DNA from: Terebella lapidaria
Taxonomy: Eukaryota; Annelida; Polychaeta; Terebellida; Terebellidae
Length of the DNA: 64,000 nucleotides
Reading direction: 5' to 3'
Assembly: GCA_949152475.1 (NCBI GenBank)
Contig: OX424561.1
Location: forward strand, 1,860,001-1,924,000
Position 1 is the stretch's first letter. Each line of letters starts with the position of its first letter. Below the pieces are notes generated by a model. The model made no database searches, was not told the DNA's origin, and saw only the letters and a list, made by a program, of their open reading frames with translations. The position numbers were made by a program, and so were the translations under genes. Of the stretch, positions 13,401-23,100 are shown piece by piece.

Positions 13401-15080
13401 CCCCCCAGAGCAGTCTGACGTTCCCGAGGAGACCACTGAGGAGGTGGTTGCTAGAGTGAAATCCCCTCTCGTTACACAAGCTAGTGACCCGACATATGAT
13501 AGCGACCGGTTCTGCGTACGCTTCCTCTGTGAACATGACGAGGTCAGTGTCTTATCTTGAGCTCAGATACTTGATATGATCACTGATGTTCCATCCATTC
13601 TAAGCCTGGTACCTTGAAACCAACAGGGCTGGCACGAGACGGAGACGTGGATCATGCTGCCGACGGTGGACGCGGCCGATTGGGAGCCGTTCCTCGACGA
13701 CCTTGCACCATACATGGCACGCCTCTATGCCATTCTGAGACACACATCTGTCCCCCTCGCAGTGCTGGACACAGATCGAGGGGCTGACCTTCGCAAGCGA
13801 CTCATCAATGTCAGTTCAGATGGGAAGTCAGTTTAGGGGCAAACGGTGGATGGTCTTTTCCATTTAGTTACCACTGAAGCTATTATCCATGATGCACATT
13901 ATAGCATCCTCGCTGATTGAATGTCACCATACCGTGGTGTCAAAGAATGATAATCTAAGGCTCAGTTCTGTTAATCTGTACCTGTGTTCCAGAAATGTGG
14001 TCTGGAGTCTGAGTTCCAGTCGGAGTATGTCAAGTGGAGGAAACTTGTGATGGACGCTGACCACAACCAGACCCTCGGTGGCCTGTCCAGGTAGAGTCAC
14101 TGTAGTCTTGTGTATATATATATATATTTATATATATTTATATATATATGCCACAGTTTGTCGCAGTACGGTAGTGTTTTGACTTACTGGGCCATATGAC
14201 CCAATAAGCTGATATCGTTAGCTGTCTCTGTCATCTTTTGTTCATCCAGCAGGAAGTGTTCTTTTCTTTATTGAATCACTTTGGGGCTTTTTTGGGACAG
14301 TTCACCTGAAATGACTATTTCTATATGCATGTAATCTGGCTGATGAATTTGTTTCTTTCTGTGTGTGGGGATAGTGATATTTATATACATTCCTCCTTGA
14401 TATGCTCCCGGCGTTCAGTATTATATTGAATGAATCAATTGAATCCCGAGGCATTACCGTGTTGTAGGTGTCACCTGCCGAGCGGTAAGGAGCTTTGGCT
14501 GTGTCCAGAACACCAGAAGGATGATCACGTCACGGTTCTCTCGGACAACATGGCCGACATCGACCTACAGCTGCCGACGCCTCCTAAAGGTACAACCCAC
14601 TGACCCTTTATTACATGTAACTGTGAGTCTCTGAGGTTCTTCTTCCAGTAATGCTCACCGTGAATAATCAAAGGCGTCACTAAAAGCAGTGTCGCTTGTA
14701 CTCATTAAAACACGACATAAGAATTACTGTCACTATTGCGGCATGATGGAGTTTGTTATGTGTTGACATCATGTGTACCCTTGACACCAGGCACAGGGGC
14801 CAGTCCTGTCGCTGAGGAGCCTGCTACCAAATCCACCAAGAACAAGGACAAGACGATCCAATCAGACCCGGAAACCAGTGCCGCGTCGCCTCCTGACGAC
14901 AAAACCCGCGGGGGTGAGGCGGCCGCAGACAGCAAGCGGCAGCCGGGCGCTCTCGTCAAACGCAGCTCTCTAATGATCCAACGCGCCACCGTCACCAGTC
15001 CACAGGCGCTGAAGGCAGCCGGCGAGCAGATGGCCCACGGCACCAGCGACCGGTTCATAGGAAATATAGAAGGAATCTGA
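856..15080 (+). CDS. ROCO-family protein: LRR / EF-hand-like / Roc GTPase / COR / TIR / TIR, multi-exon
   Basis: Exons joined by eye, all in phase: 856-927, 1048-1118, 3233-3356, 3531-3731, 3884-4035, 4134-4196, 4369-4485, 4635-5330, 5636-5750, 5907-6119, 6458-6623, 6748-6946, 7059-7205, 7432-7524, 8292-8398, 8576-8651, 8894-9040, 9125-9289, 9384-9574, 9694-9841, 9970-10087, 10461-10656, 11095-11161, 11626-11787, 11941-12039, 12126-12305, 12394-12465, 12672-12782, 12892-13071, 13177-13542, 13627-13809, 13993-14090, 14468-14589, 14791-15080 (stop 15078). This gives about 1,834 residues. The 5' end is uncertain: ATG 844 lies in frame just upstream of the first exon, but the gene could start outside the window. 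Roc-COR proteins are large GTPases that dimerise through COR; TIR domains act in immune signalling and some cleave NAD. There is no kinase or WD40 domain, so it is not LRRK1/2. A cytosolic immune or stress sensor is inference only. Confidence 0.9.
1241..2741. mobile_element. DNA-transposon-like element with terminal inverted repeats in ROCO intron 2
   Basis: The ends are inverted copies: the left begins TACCGTAATTACTCAATTAG and the right ends with the near-exact reverse complement, followed in both by a TTCGAAC motif, about 30 bp in all. Inside are two direct repeats about 730 bp apart (near 1560-1625 and 2290-2355) sharing a GGTAACTTT block and a TGGTTGAATTTT block. A 115-codon ORF at 1802-2149 has no recognisable transposase feature, so the element looks non-autonomous. 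Confidence 0.65.
4635..5330 (+). other. ROCO gene: main leucine-rich repeat exon
   Basis: A single 232-codon exon. After about 65 residues rich in Lys, His and Cys, it encodes roughly six LRRs of about 23 residues in the LxxLxLxxNxLxxLP pattern (seen as VIDLSKNNLETLP, SVDLRSNKLTSVP, RLLLRENKLRELP, SINMSHNCLSEVP, SLSLNHNSLRELP, FLDVRGHPLTRLP). LRRs of this plant-like spacing normally sit directly before Roc in ROCO proteins and form a curved binding surface. Here the LRR series is broken after this exon by an EF-hand-like exon and then resumes in the exons at 5907 and 6458. Confidence 0.93.
5636..5750 (+). other. ROCO gene: EF-hand-like exon inside the LRR series
   Basis: The 38-codon exon reads as helix-loop-helix: an E helix (KELFAAY), a loop DTDGSGTISGAA, then an F helix (YERFNDALFEKF). 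Loop positions 1, 3, 5, 7, 6 (Gly) and 8 (Ile) fit the canonical EF-hand, but position 12, normally the bidentate Glu, is Ala; a Glu occurs two residues later. Calcium binding is therefore doubtful and the loop may be structural or low affinity. The exon has good borders (ttcag and gttaga) and keeps frame with both neighbours, so it is a real part of the gene and not a stray ORF. Confidence 0.85.
6458..7524 (+). other. ROCO gene: last LRRs and Roc GTPase domain
   Basis: Four exons. The first ends the LRRs and carries the P-loop GLGGAGKT (about residues 655-662), split by an intron so that exon joining creates GKTSLTRAL. The second carries a Thr-Gly-Ile switch I-like motif (TEGITDGIDI) and switch II WDFAGQTVYYNTHQ, the hallmark of Roc rather than Ras. 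The third has the hydrophobic strand NRAVYLLLWNIR and the G4 motif THYD. The fourth covers the G5 area. All GTP-binding motifs look intact, so GTP binding and hydrolysis are expected. Roc usually works as a dimer with COR. Confidence 0.94.
7582..8085. mobile_element. MITE-like element rich in GCTAGC, in the intron between Roc and COR exons
   Basis: Inverted ends share AATTTC-CA-AACCTCAC in opposite orientations at 7582 and 8085. The body is packed with GCTAGC and near-variants (about ten), arranged as short inverted repeats. It has no coding capacity. It explains most of the intron between 7524 and 8292; Roc-to-COR reading is continuous across it, so no exon is missing. Confidence 0.6.
8292..10087 (+). 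other. ROCO gene: COR domain
   Basis: Seven exons, about residues 810-1127. Recognisable COR features are the start GMKALSAQIVDVAL after the Roc domain, the FLHELGSVQHF segment, ISPQWIVDAMACVV (a strongly conserved COR-A signature), then a COR-B half with MLYKFDYLPAGLFNR and PENIVFMVHEVFEGL, ending with a PFLQCD segment. COR mediates dimerisation and couples the GTPase to the rest of the protein. One exon (8576-8651) ends at a splice donor that is tandemly duplicated just downstream; see findings. Confidence 0.92.
8634..8711 (+). repeat. Tandem duplication spanning a splice donor
   Basis: A unit of 38-40 bp starting GGACTCAYGGGCATGGAG and ending ACTAACCTTT occurs twice head to tail. The first copy holds the end of the COR exon (8651) and its donor GTACGT; the second repeats both exon end and donor. 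Use of the second donor would add 38 nt and hit an in-frame TAA within the retained intron piece. Confidence 0.85.
10461..12039 (+). other. ROCO gene: first TIR domain (degenerate)
   Basis: Four exons, about residues 1127-1301. Strand A reads DVLIIYCSKD, the BB-loop region NNGFTVWMPSD, strand D LVVMFISNNFVADSES, strand E IQLVVVGDNYNW, then EIGMHCAGEVYVNM. This is the order and spacing of a TIR fold. The helix after strand D lacks the S-x-x-C-x-x-E arrangement that supplies the catalytic Glu in NAD-cleaving TIRs, so this copy is probably a binding module. The intron after its first exon contains a 30-bp tandem repeat (10716-10860). Confidence 0.82.
10716..10860 (+). repeat. Intronic 30-bp tandem repeat, about five copies
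   Basis: The unit contains AATCTTGAGTCTCAACTA and repeats every 30 bp with a few substitutions. It lies in the intron separating the first two exons of TIR 1. Looser TCTCAA/TCTTGA words on both sides suggest older, decayed copies. Confidence 0.85.
12126..13071 (+). other. ROCO gene: second TIR domain (retains putative catalytic Glu)
   Basis: Four exons, all phase 0, about residues 1302-1482. Strand A is EVFISYCWSNS, followed by a Gly/Lys-rich insert, then FKDYLEQNGVRCWIDVDNVGK (BB loop), a helix NLFEEIALGLRRA, strand D KLMLVCVSDEYCRS, then RNCQVEFRFA. That last segment matches the S-x-N-C-x-x-E pattern holding the catalytic Glu in TIR NADases such as SARM1. Strand E is IPMVIVVVGTGEDW. It is a better TIR than the first copy, and the two share an EIGM segment near their ends, consistent with an old duplication. 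Confidence 0.9.
13177..15080 (+). other. ROCO gene: C-terminal region
   Basis: Five exons, about 352 residues. It begins with a helical ELLELAQRKFLRQVTLYADAM segment, then an acidic, Pro-rich low-complexity stretch (Glu/Asp/Thr, about residues 1510-1585), then a conserved-looking block with LCEHDEGWHETETW, APYMARLYAILRHT and CHLPSGKELWLCPEHQ. The Cys/His spacing in the last motif (C-H then C-x-x-H) could bind zinc, which is inference. The final exon is disordered, Lys/Ser/Ala-rich. I recall similar W-H and WLC-x-x-H motifs at the ends of other invertebrate ROCO and death-domain proteins but cannot confirm it here. Confidence 0.75.
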
Positions 15081-16146
15081 TGTACATCCATCTGTATGAG
15101 AGTTACTGGTATTATTGATAGCAATTATACGTTATTGAGTTATTTATACGTATTTATGTGTATACAGCATACTTCATGTTTCAAGTATCATAATAACATG
15201 TAGAGCACAAAAATTGTATCGGGTGTTTCGAGAGAGAGAGACCTCTGTGATATTTTTACTCTTTAGTAGCTGTGATATTTTTGTACATGTCTTGTAAAGA
15301 CATTACCATGATTACAGGGTATATAATACTATTTATGAGATTTCTTGAAAAAGATTTTGTACTCATCACCTTTTCTTCACTATTTTTTACCACAATATTC
15401 CACTTGTTTGTGATCAGGGTTTCAATTTACTACCAGTAGTACATTTTGTGCATGCACTTTTTAATTTACTTTTACATTATATTATACATATTGTGTGCAT
15501 ATATGTTTCCACATTAGGTAAGATATTAAGTAGATGTATTTATTTTGAAATGTCTGTACTAAGCCGTGTGCCATGGTTTACTGTATGTTTTTGTTGTACC
15601 GAGTGTTGTGCTGTGTTGCAATGTACTGTTTCTAGTCACCGTTAGTAGACCGTTATATGATGTTGTGCATGTTATGACTGTGATAACTTGCAAGGTTTTT
15701 CATGAATAGACCCTGCAAATTACTAGATTCTTCAGGTGTATGCAAGTCATGCTGTATTTTCTGTCGGGTGTTAATTTGTAAGATATGCAAAGCCGGTGTG
15801 ACATGCAAGAAGTTAGATGCCACCCGCGAGCTATTAAAACTACTGATAAGAAACGAGATTGTATATACAACTTATTTCATAGTAAGCCATGGTTTAATGT
15901 GGGAAAATGTATATACAAAACATTCAAGTTGCATATTAACTTGCATATATCACGTCACAGTTTATTGCTCGAAGGTCACATGTTGCAGCTCGCATTTCTT
16001 ATTGTGAATTTCTGGAAAGACAACCCGTAGACATATTACTTGTATGTTGCTACAAATATTGTCATGTGGTCATGTTGCTGATGAATATTGCTTGAGAGGA
16101 TTATCTCAAATATTTGTATGTACAATTCTTTATTGAATGTAATAAA
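15081..16146 (+). terminator. ROCO gene 3' UTR with polyadenylation signal
   Basis: After the stop at 15078-15080 the sequence is AT-rich without convincing ORFs. The first good AATAAA is at 16141-16146, giving a 3' UTR of about 1.1 kb. It contains a diverged copy of a palindromic MITE (about 15789-16010) whose better copy lies at 19226-19567. An earlier cleavage site cannot be excluded. Confidence 0.55.
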
Positions 16147-16876
16147 AGTACTTCAAATTATTTACTGACAATATTTGCACGAATCAATGTGTATTCTTCA
16201 CTTTAAAAGGCTCCCAATCCAAGTCGTATTTGAGAGTGCTTGTCACAGATTCGTAGGACGGTCGTGTTTGTAAATTGTGAAATAACTAACTCGACAACTT
16301 TGTTTTAATACGAGCAAAATATATTAACGATTTTTAATATGATACAGCTGTTTCACCAATATTAATTTCAGTTTACATACATGTATGTGGTAACAATATT
16401 TACAATATAGACCAAAATGTAATACTCACTCACACGCACACATACACACAGACACACACACAAAATTCCCCCCAAAAGGTCCCTTGAACTGATAACTGGT
16501 CTCCCACGGAGAATGCGTCCCTCGAAGGTTTTCTAATAGCGTCCCATGTAGATTTCTAATAGCGTCCCACGTAGAGGTGAGCGGGAACCACGTGGTCGAC
16601 GTCAGAGCGACGTATCACCCTAGACTGGACGTGAATGCACTCGGCGCGAGGAGAACTGCGACGAGGCGACGTAGTGTTACGTATTGGACGTGGGCACCCT
16701 CCCGAGTAACTGGACTAGCAGGCAGACCCAGCTAAACTTTGTCCCGTTACGCTGTTATGTAACGTCTACATCTTCTACAAAAAACTGAATAGAAACAAAG
16801 CTTTACACAAAATTAAATTTGTACGACATAAACCTGCCTAACAATACCCCCATTCTAATATTGTACTCACGGCTGT

Positions 16877-17021
16877 GCTGACCAACGGCAAACGTCAAAT
16901 TAACAAAACACCAGCGGCATTACAACATAACTGGCACACTCTGCCACGTGTATAACGACGAATTTCCTGCCGCTGCGTGAACCGAATACTGACTGACAAT
17001 GTGACTTTGCCGTTGGTCAGC
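16877..17021. repeat. Short foldback in spacer
   Basis: Two arms, 16877-16897 and 17002-17021, are inverted copies differing by one base, with core GACCAACGGCAAA and its complement, about 105 bp apart. The surrounding 16560-17200 is unusually CpG-rich for this spacer (many CGACG, CGCG words) and could be a decayed mobile-element end or a promoter. No ORF or TATA arrangement is convincing. 17220-17820 shows nothing recognisable. Confidence 0.5.
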
Positions 17022-17879
17022 TTTTATAGACAGCGCCACTCGCGCGTGACCATACAGCCGGGCATACACTCGACGCGCGAGCAACCCGCCAGACATTGAA
17101 TGCACACCGTCGCGGCAAAAACCAGACCAATGACCACACATATACCGCTGGTCTAAATTCAAGCAACAGTACTTATATACTCTACGACACAAATTTGTGA
17201 CAGTGCTCTTCAAGCTATAATCACTTTTAGAATTGACAAAATTTATTCATTCTGCGATAGCTTTATTTTGTCTATAGAATGAGAAATTGTACAAATTTGG
17301 GTCTGAAAATGTGTATTACGTGCCTAAATAGAGTTTCCAAATCAAGATTCAAATTCGGACCAGTCAATCTCGCATAATTTTTTTCATCAAAGTGGCCCAC
17401 TTTGTGCGCGAGTTCTATACACAGTCTGATGACGTCCCTGGTATTTGTCAAGATACTGTGGCAACCGGCAATGTAGGCAGGTTGATCATTCTCTATCCAC
17501 TGTTTTCATGCGCGATTAACGGCAATTTTGTCGAACTGTGCATACAATGTGTTTCCTATATATTCCCGAGATGTACTTCCAAGTTTGCGTGAAAAACAAG
17601 AATGCTAAATTTGGCTGATTTTAAAATTGATTCAAACTTTCAAAATATTTATTTCAATAAAGTATCACCAAACATGTCTCTGAAGTTGTTCCTCAAACCA
17701 CAGAAAGTATGGTGCTGACTTAGTTTGAAAACACTACCACTCTTTCGTTCATTGAGGATGACCGCAAAACTTGGACCCCAGCAGAGGGGCTAAAATTTTA
17801 GCCTCTCTGATTTTTCAGACTTATTGGTCGAGTCAAATCAGATCAGGTATCAAATATTTTCTAATAAGGAATTATGCGT

Positions 17880-17931
17880 AATTAAGGCATTTCAGCAGAA
17901 ATGCCTTTATGGTTTTGTCAAAAATTCTTTT

Positions 17932-17965
<34 letters not shown>

Positions 17966-18794
17966 GGTTTCCGCACGATAACTTCAGTTTGCCTCGGTGT
18001 ATCTTCGCCAAATTTTCACTGCTGGTCAGGAATGTTGTGAGAAAGAAGCCTATTGTTTTTGAGTCGGCTCCGGGGTCCGTGAGGATGAAATCAATGTTTC
18101 TGGTTTCCGCACGATAACTCAAGAAGTATTATGGCAATGACTGTGGAACTTTGCATGGAGGTTCATATATCACCAGGGAAGAAGCCTATTGATTTTGAGG
18201 CCGATTCGTCAATCGACCTTTGACCTCGGGCTCGAAATAATTTTAGCTGAGTCATCCTTGAGGCTCTCATGCATATCTCGGAAACGGTGCGTCGTAGAGG
18301 GAAACGGACATTATTTTCGGACTCGTCATCCTAGACAAACATGTCTAAGAGGTATTATGGATGACCTTTGACCTTGACCTTAAATTTTTTCGCTGAGTCA
18401 GCATTTTTCGTTTTCGTCGATATCTCGGAAACGGTGCATCATAGAGCGAAACGGACGTTACTTTCGGACATGTCACCCTAGACAAACATGTGTAAGGGGT
18501 ATTATGGATGACCTTTGACCTTGACCTTAAATTATTTTGCTGAGTCGGCATTTTTCGTTTCCGTCGATATCTCCGAAACGGTGCGTCGTAGAGTGAAACG
18601 GACATTATTTTCGGACTCTTCGCCCTAGACAAACATGTCTTAAGGGTATTAGGGATGTCCTTCACACACATGTTATTGCATAAATGTCTTATAGGTCTCA
18701 TTGGGAGCTTATCATGTTTTTGCTGAGTCAGCATTTTGTTTTTTTCATGCTTCACCCTGAAATGCCTCCAAGGCCTTTAGGCCTTGACGTCTAG
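17880..18794 (+). mobile_element. Helitron-like element, 3' end clear, 5' end uncertain
   Basis: The 3' end has the hallmarks of a Helitron: a hairpin CAAGGCCTTTAGGCCTTG (18768-18785), a short spacer, then CTAG at 18791-18794 followed by a T. Inside is a tandem array of a roughly 147-bp unit, about three copies (18190-18660), containing GATATCTCGGAAACGGTGC. Poly-T runs lie at about 17930-17964. The 5' border is a guess. Confidence 0.5.
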
Positions 18795-18850
18795 TTTTAA
18801 CCCCAAAATACATGTACCTGCAAAATTTTCTGCATTTTCACTGAAATCAA

Positions 18851-20126
18851 TTTTAGGTTACCAGACCTTATGGTTCCATAACCTATTCCTGTTCGTCTGT
18901 TCACATTTTTATCTTTAAAGTGTATGGTGCAATCTTTCTGAAAATTTGGGGAAAATATTCCTCATAATAATTCGAAAAGGAGGTATATTTTAGTTGGTTT
19001 CATTTCGAATTATTATTTTTGACTTTGGCAGCCATTTTCTAAAGAGCTGATCAGTTTTGAGATTTTCAAAAGGTTGCCCTCATGTATCCCTGTGATGTGT
19101 ATAAGTTTGGTTGCCCTTGAATCGCCGGTCTGCATGCGGAAGCCATTTCGATTTCTTGACGGGTCAGCAAAAAAAATTTTGGCCCCAAATCAAAAAGATA
19201 AAAAATTCACCCTTTAATATGAAACGCCGGTACGACATGCGAGAAGCGACATGCGAGAAGTGACAAACGACATGCGAGAAGTGAGAAGCGACATGCGACC
19301 TGCAAACCATAAACTATGACTTATTCCGTATTAAACCATGGTTTAATACGAAAAAATGTGTAGGATATTCAAGTTGCATTTTGTTTCACGCAAGTCGCAG
19401 TTTGTAAAGTTATCTGGCATGTCGCAGTTTATAGCTCGCAGGTCGCATGTCACAGTTTTATAGACAAACTCGCAGGTCACATGTTTATGTAGGCAATATT
19501 TCTCGCTTCTCGCATGTCACATGTCGCTTCTCACATGTCACTTCTCGCATGTCGCACCGGCTTTCCATACTTTGAAAAAGTTTTTACCCCTTTTTCCCTT
19601 CAAAATGGGAGCTGACAGGACTGTTCTAGAACGCCTGAAAATAGAGCTTAGATATTGGCACTCTCAAATAGGAAGTCATATGTGGTGATTTGTGCGGTGA
19701 CCTTGAACTGAACCTTCGAAAATAGCCATTTTGGGGTAAAAAATGCCCAAATTTGCTTATACAGACGAAATGCTTGTAGAAAATGTTTGTAGATGCTTGA
19801 GCGTTTGCATCTACAGGTTGGGATTGTATTATAAGCTCATAAGAAGTCATATATATGTGGCATGTCTTTTGTTGAACTTGACCTTGGACGACCTTGACCT
19901 CAAACAAATCTCAAAGTCTCGCCCGACCTGAAATACTTGACAAAATACTAATTAATAGAGTTTGTTTGTATTAAGAACATATAGGAAGTTATATGCAGCA
20001 CACCTAATGGTGACCTTCAAGTTCACAAAGATGATTTTGGTTGGTAAATCTCAAGGTCCTATGTCACCTGCAATGCATAAAACCAAAATTGTCTGGTAAT
20101 CTATCTTAGCTCTTGGACTATTTTTT
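18851..20126 (+). mobile_element. Helentron-like (HINE) element, copy A
   Basis: Starts with TTTTAGGTTACC and ends with the complementary GGTAATCT followed by a degraded hairpin (TTAGCTCTTGGACTATT). The body matches the copy at 60415. It is interrupted by a palindromic MITE at 19226-19567: the flanks continue the family sequence on either side. It abuts copy B head to tail. Confidence 0.6.
19226..19567. mobile_element. Palindromic MITE nested in HINE copy A
   Basis: The ends are inverted: GCCGGTRCGACATGCGAGAAG-type words on the left and their complement on the right, with repeated GACATGCGAGAAG units in each arm. The centre is TTAAACCATGGTTTAA, a perfect palindrome, so the whole 340 bp can fold into one hairpin. 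No ORF. A diverged sister copy lies in the ROCO 3' UTR. Confidence 0.75.
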
Positions 20127-23100
20127 AGGTTACCGACCCTATGTTCCATTAACATATTGGCATGGTGTTGCGTCCGGCATCGTCTGTCCAAATTTATCTT
20201 TAAAGGTTTACAATAATGGATCTTTCTGAAATTTTGCACAAAAATACCTAGAAATATTTCAAGAGGAGGTTATTTTTTTGTTTTTTTATTTTCGCATTTT
20301 TTCAAAATGGCGACCATTTTCGCCGAAAAAGGGCTAATTTCTGACTTTGGAGGCCATTTTCTCAAAAACTGTTCAGACAGTTTTGAGATTTTTATTTCGA
20401 AAGATTGCTCTCACATAGCGTCAGAGTACCTAATCATCGACCCTCTCCCTAATCGTCGACCCCTGCAAACGGCTGGGCAAAACTTGAATAAACTAAAATG
20501 TGAAATGTGCTGGAATGTGTATTAGAAGTACTTTCAATGTTGTTTTTGTCACATGTCTGTTTTGCACAGCTGTTTGGCAGTGTTTGCAGGGGTCGATGAT
20601 TAGGGACAGGGTCGATGATTAGGTACCCTGACGATACCTCTGTGATGTGTATAAGTTTCATTGCCCCTGAATCGCCGGTCTGCGTGTAGCGGCCATTTTC
20701 ATTTTCTCAACAGGACCCAAATGGATTTTTGTCATGCTAAATTCTCCCATGCTTTATAATGGGACACATTATGCCTAATATCAGAAACCCATCTCACCTA
20801 ATATTGAGATTAGAGACTAGGAACTAGGAATTGTGGATATATAGGAAATGATATATGCTGAATATTCTCGTGATCTTGAATTTGACCTTTGATCTCATTT
20901 TCAAGGTCAGAGCACAAAATGGCTAATATCTCGCTTATTATCGACTTTACAGCTTAGGAATCAATTGTCCGTACATTCTGATGACCTTGAATTTGACCTT
21001 TGACCTCATTTTCAATGTCAAAGAACATAACAGCTAATATCTCGCTTATTATCTACTTTACAGCTTAGGACTAAATTGTGGACGTATAGGAAATGATGTA
21101 TGCTGAATATTTTTATGACCTTGAATTTGACCTTTGCCTCATTTTCAAGGTCGGGCACAAAACGGCTAATATCTCGCTTATTATTGACTGTACAGCTTAA
21201 GAATCATTTGACATAGGCGGATCCAGGGGGGGGGGCGCACCCGGCGCCCCCCCCCCCCCCCCCCCCTAAAATGAGAAAAAGAGAGAGAAAAAGAAAGAGA
21301 GAGACAGAGAGAGAGAGAAAAAGGTCCTAAATTTAATATAGATACTATAAATATAATATCTAAGAGCTGATAAGAATAAATCATGGGCGTAGATAGGGGG
21401 GGGGGGGGGGTTCGAACCCCCCTTTTCACCTGAAATTCCAGGCTAAAACCCAACTGATCCAACAGCAAAAGAGTCAGTTTCAAGCATAAAATATCCCGTT
21501 ATATCCCCATCGATGGTCGGCCACAAGAGTGGATTTGGGGGGAGGGGGTGTCCAAGGGTTCTGGTTCTGCCTTTTTCTTCCACTGGAACCCTCTCATTTA
21601 GCATGATTGACAGTTCCCGTGCAAGTTCCAAATTTGGCCCAGGGATTTGACTTAAATTGGTGCTACTTCTCCTGTATCTACTGATGATTAAAAAAGTAAC
21701 TACTATCAGAAAAACATGTATTTCTGCTACCATAAGTGCCGAAGGCAGATCCAGGGGGTGGGGGACGGAAGCGGGCCTTGTCCACCCCTCCCGCTCCCCC
21801 TCCCCCCCCCCCCCCACACACAAAATTAATATCGAAAATTTAGGGGGTAGTGTCGGTACAGAAATGTCAAAATACTTGATTGCGATATGGCGCACATCTA
21901 TCGGGAATATAAGTTCTGATGCATTTTTGTCACCAAATGCTTTGAGATATAATAAATTTGGCATTGGCATTATTTGGTATCGATGGTGTTAAAAATAATT
22001 AGTCTGGATTTAATAAAAGTTGCTTGATTAAAAAAGGTGGTTTTAGTGAGTTTGTGTGAAATTTATACTCAGGAGAGGCCAGGAGGCTACTACAGAACAG
22101 GAAAAGGGCTCTGTCTTCTGGGGCCTTTCAGCAGACCCCAGACCCCCGGCCGCGAGGTGCTTGCCGGGCTCGCATTGGTCCACTCCCTTAAATCCTGGAT
22201 CTTCCCCTGGATGCACTACTCTCTTCATTTAGTATGATATACATTCGTACTACTTCAATTACTAAAGGGGGCTTACGACGCAACCCCCCCCCCCACCCCC
22301 CCACACACACACAACCTGGAACCAAGCACCCTGTACTCGTCCCTGATTAGTACACGAAATAGGCATCCAATAGTCCCAGAAACGTCTCCAGAAACCACCC
22401 CAAATGCTCTCATAAAACAAAAAAAGGCTAATTTTTCTCGGGGGGCTTACGGCGCCGCCCGAACCCCGAGACCGCGTGTACTTTGTTTGCGCCCCCCCTA
22501 ATCAAAATTCCTGGATCCGCCTCTGATTTGAGGTTAGGAAATGATATACTCCGAATATTGTGGTGACCTTGGATTTGACCTTTGACCTCATTTTCAAGGT
22601 CAAAGAACGAAATGTCTACTATCTAGCTTATTATCGACTTTACAACTTGAGAATCAATTGTGTACAGAAAGAAAATGATATATGCTGAATATTGTCATGA
22701 CCTTGAATTTGACCTTGACCTCATTTTCAAGGTCAAGAGCACAGAATGGCTGATATCTCACTTATCAACTTTACAGATTAGGAATCAATTGTGGACATAT
22801 AGGAAATGATATATGCTGAATATTTTAGTGACCTTGAATTTGACCTCATTTTCAAGGTTTTACATCACAACTTGGCTGATATCTTGTTTATTATCAAATT
22901 TACATCTTAGGATTCTATTGTGGACATACAGCAAATGATAAATGCTGAATATTCTGATGACCTTTCACTTGACTTTTGATTTCATTTTCAAGGTCACAGT
23001 ATATAATAACTAATATATCTTATTACTGAATTTACTGCTTAGTAATCAATTGTGAACGTATAGGAAATCATATATGCTGAATACTCTTGTGACTTTAAAT

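Noticed and set aside
856..15080. LRRK1/LRRK2 orthologue
   Set aside because: No protein kinase or WD40 region follows COR; TIR domains do.
21395..21425. tRNA or SINE B-box (GGTTCGAACCC)
   Set aside because: It is formed by a G run meeting a C run; no A-box or cloverleaf surrounds it.
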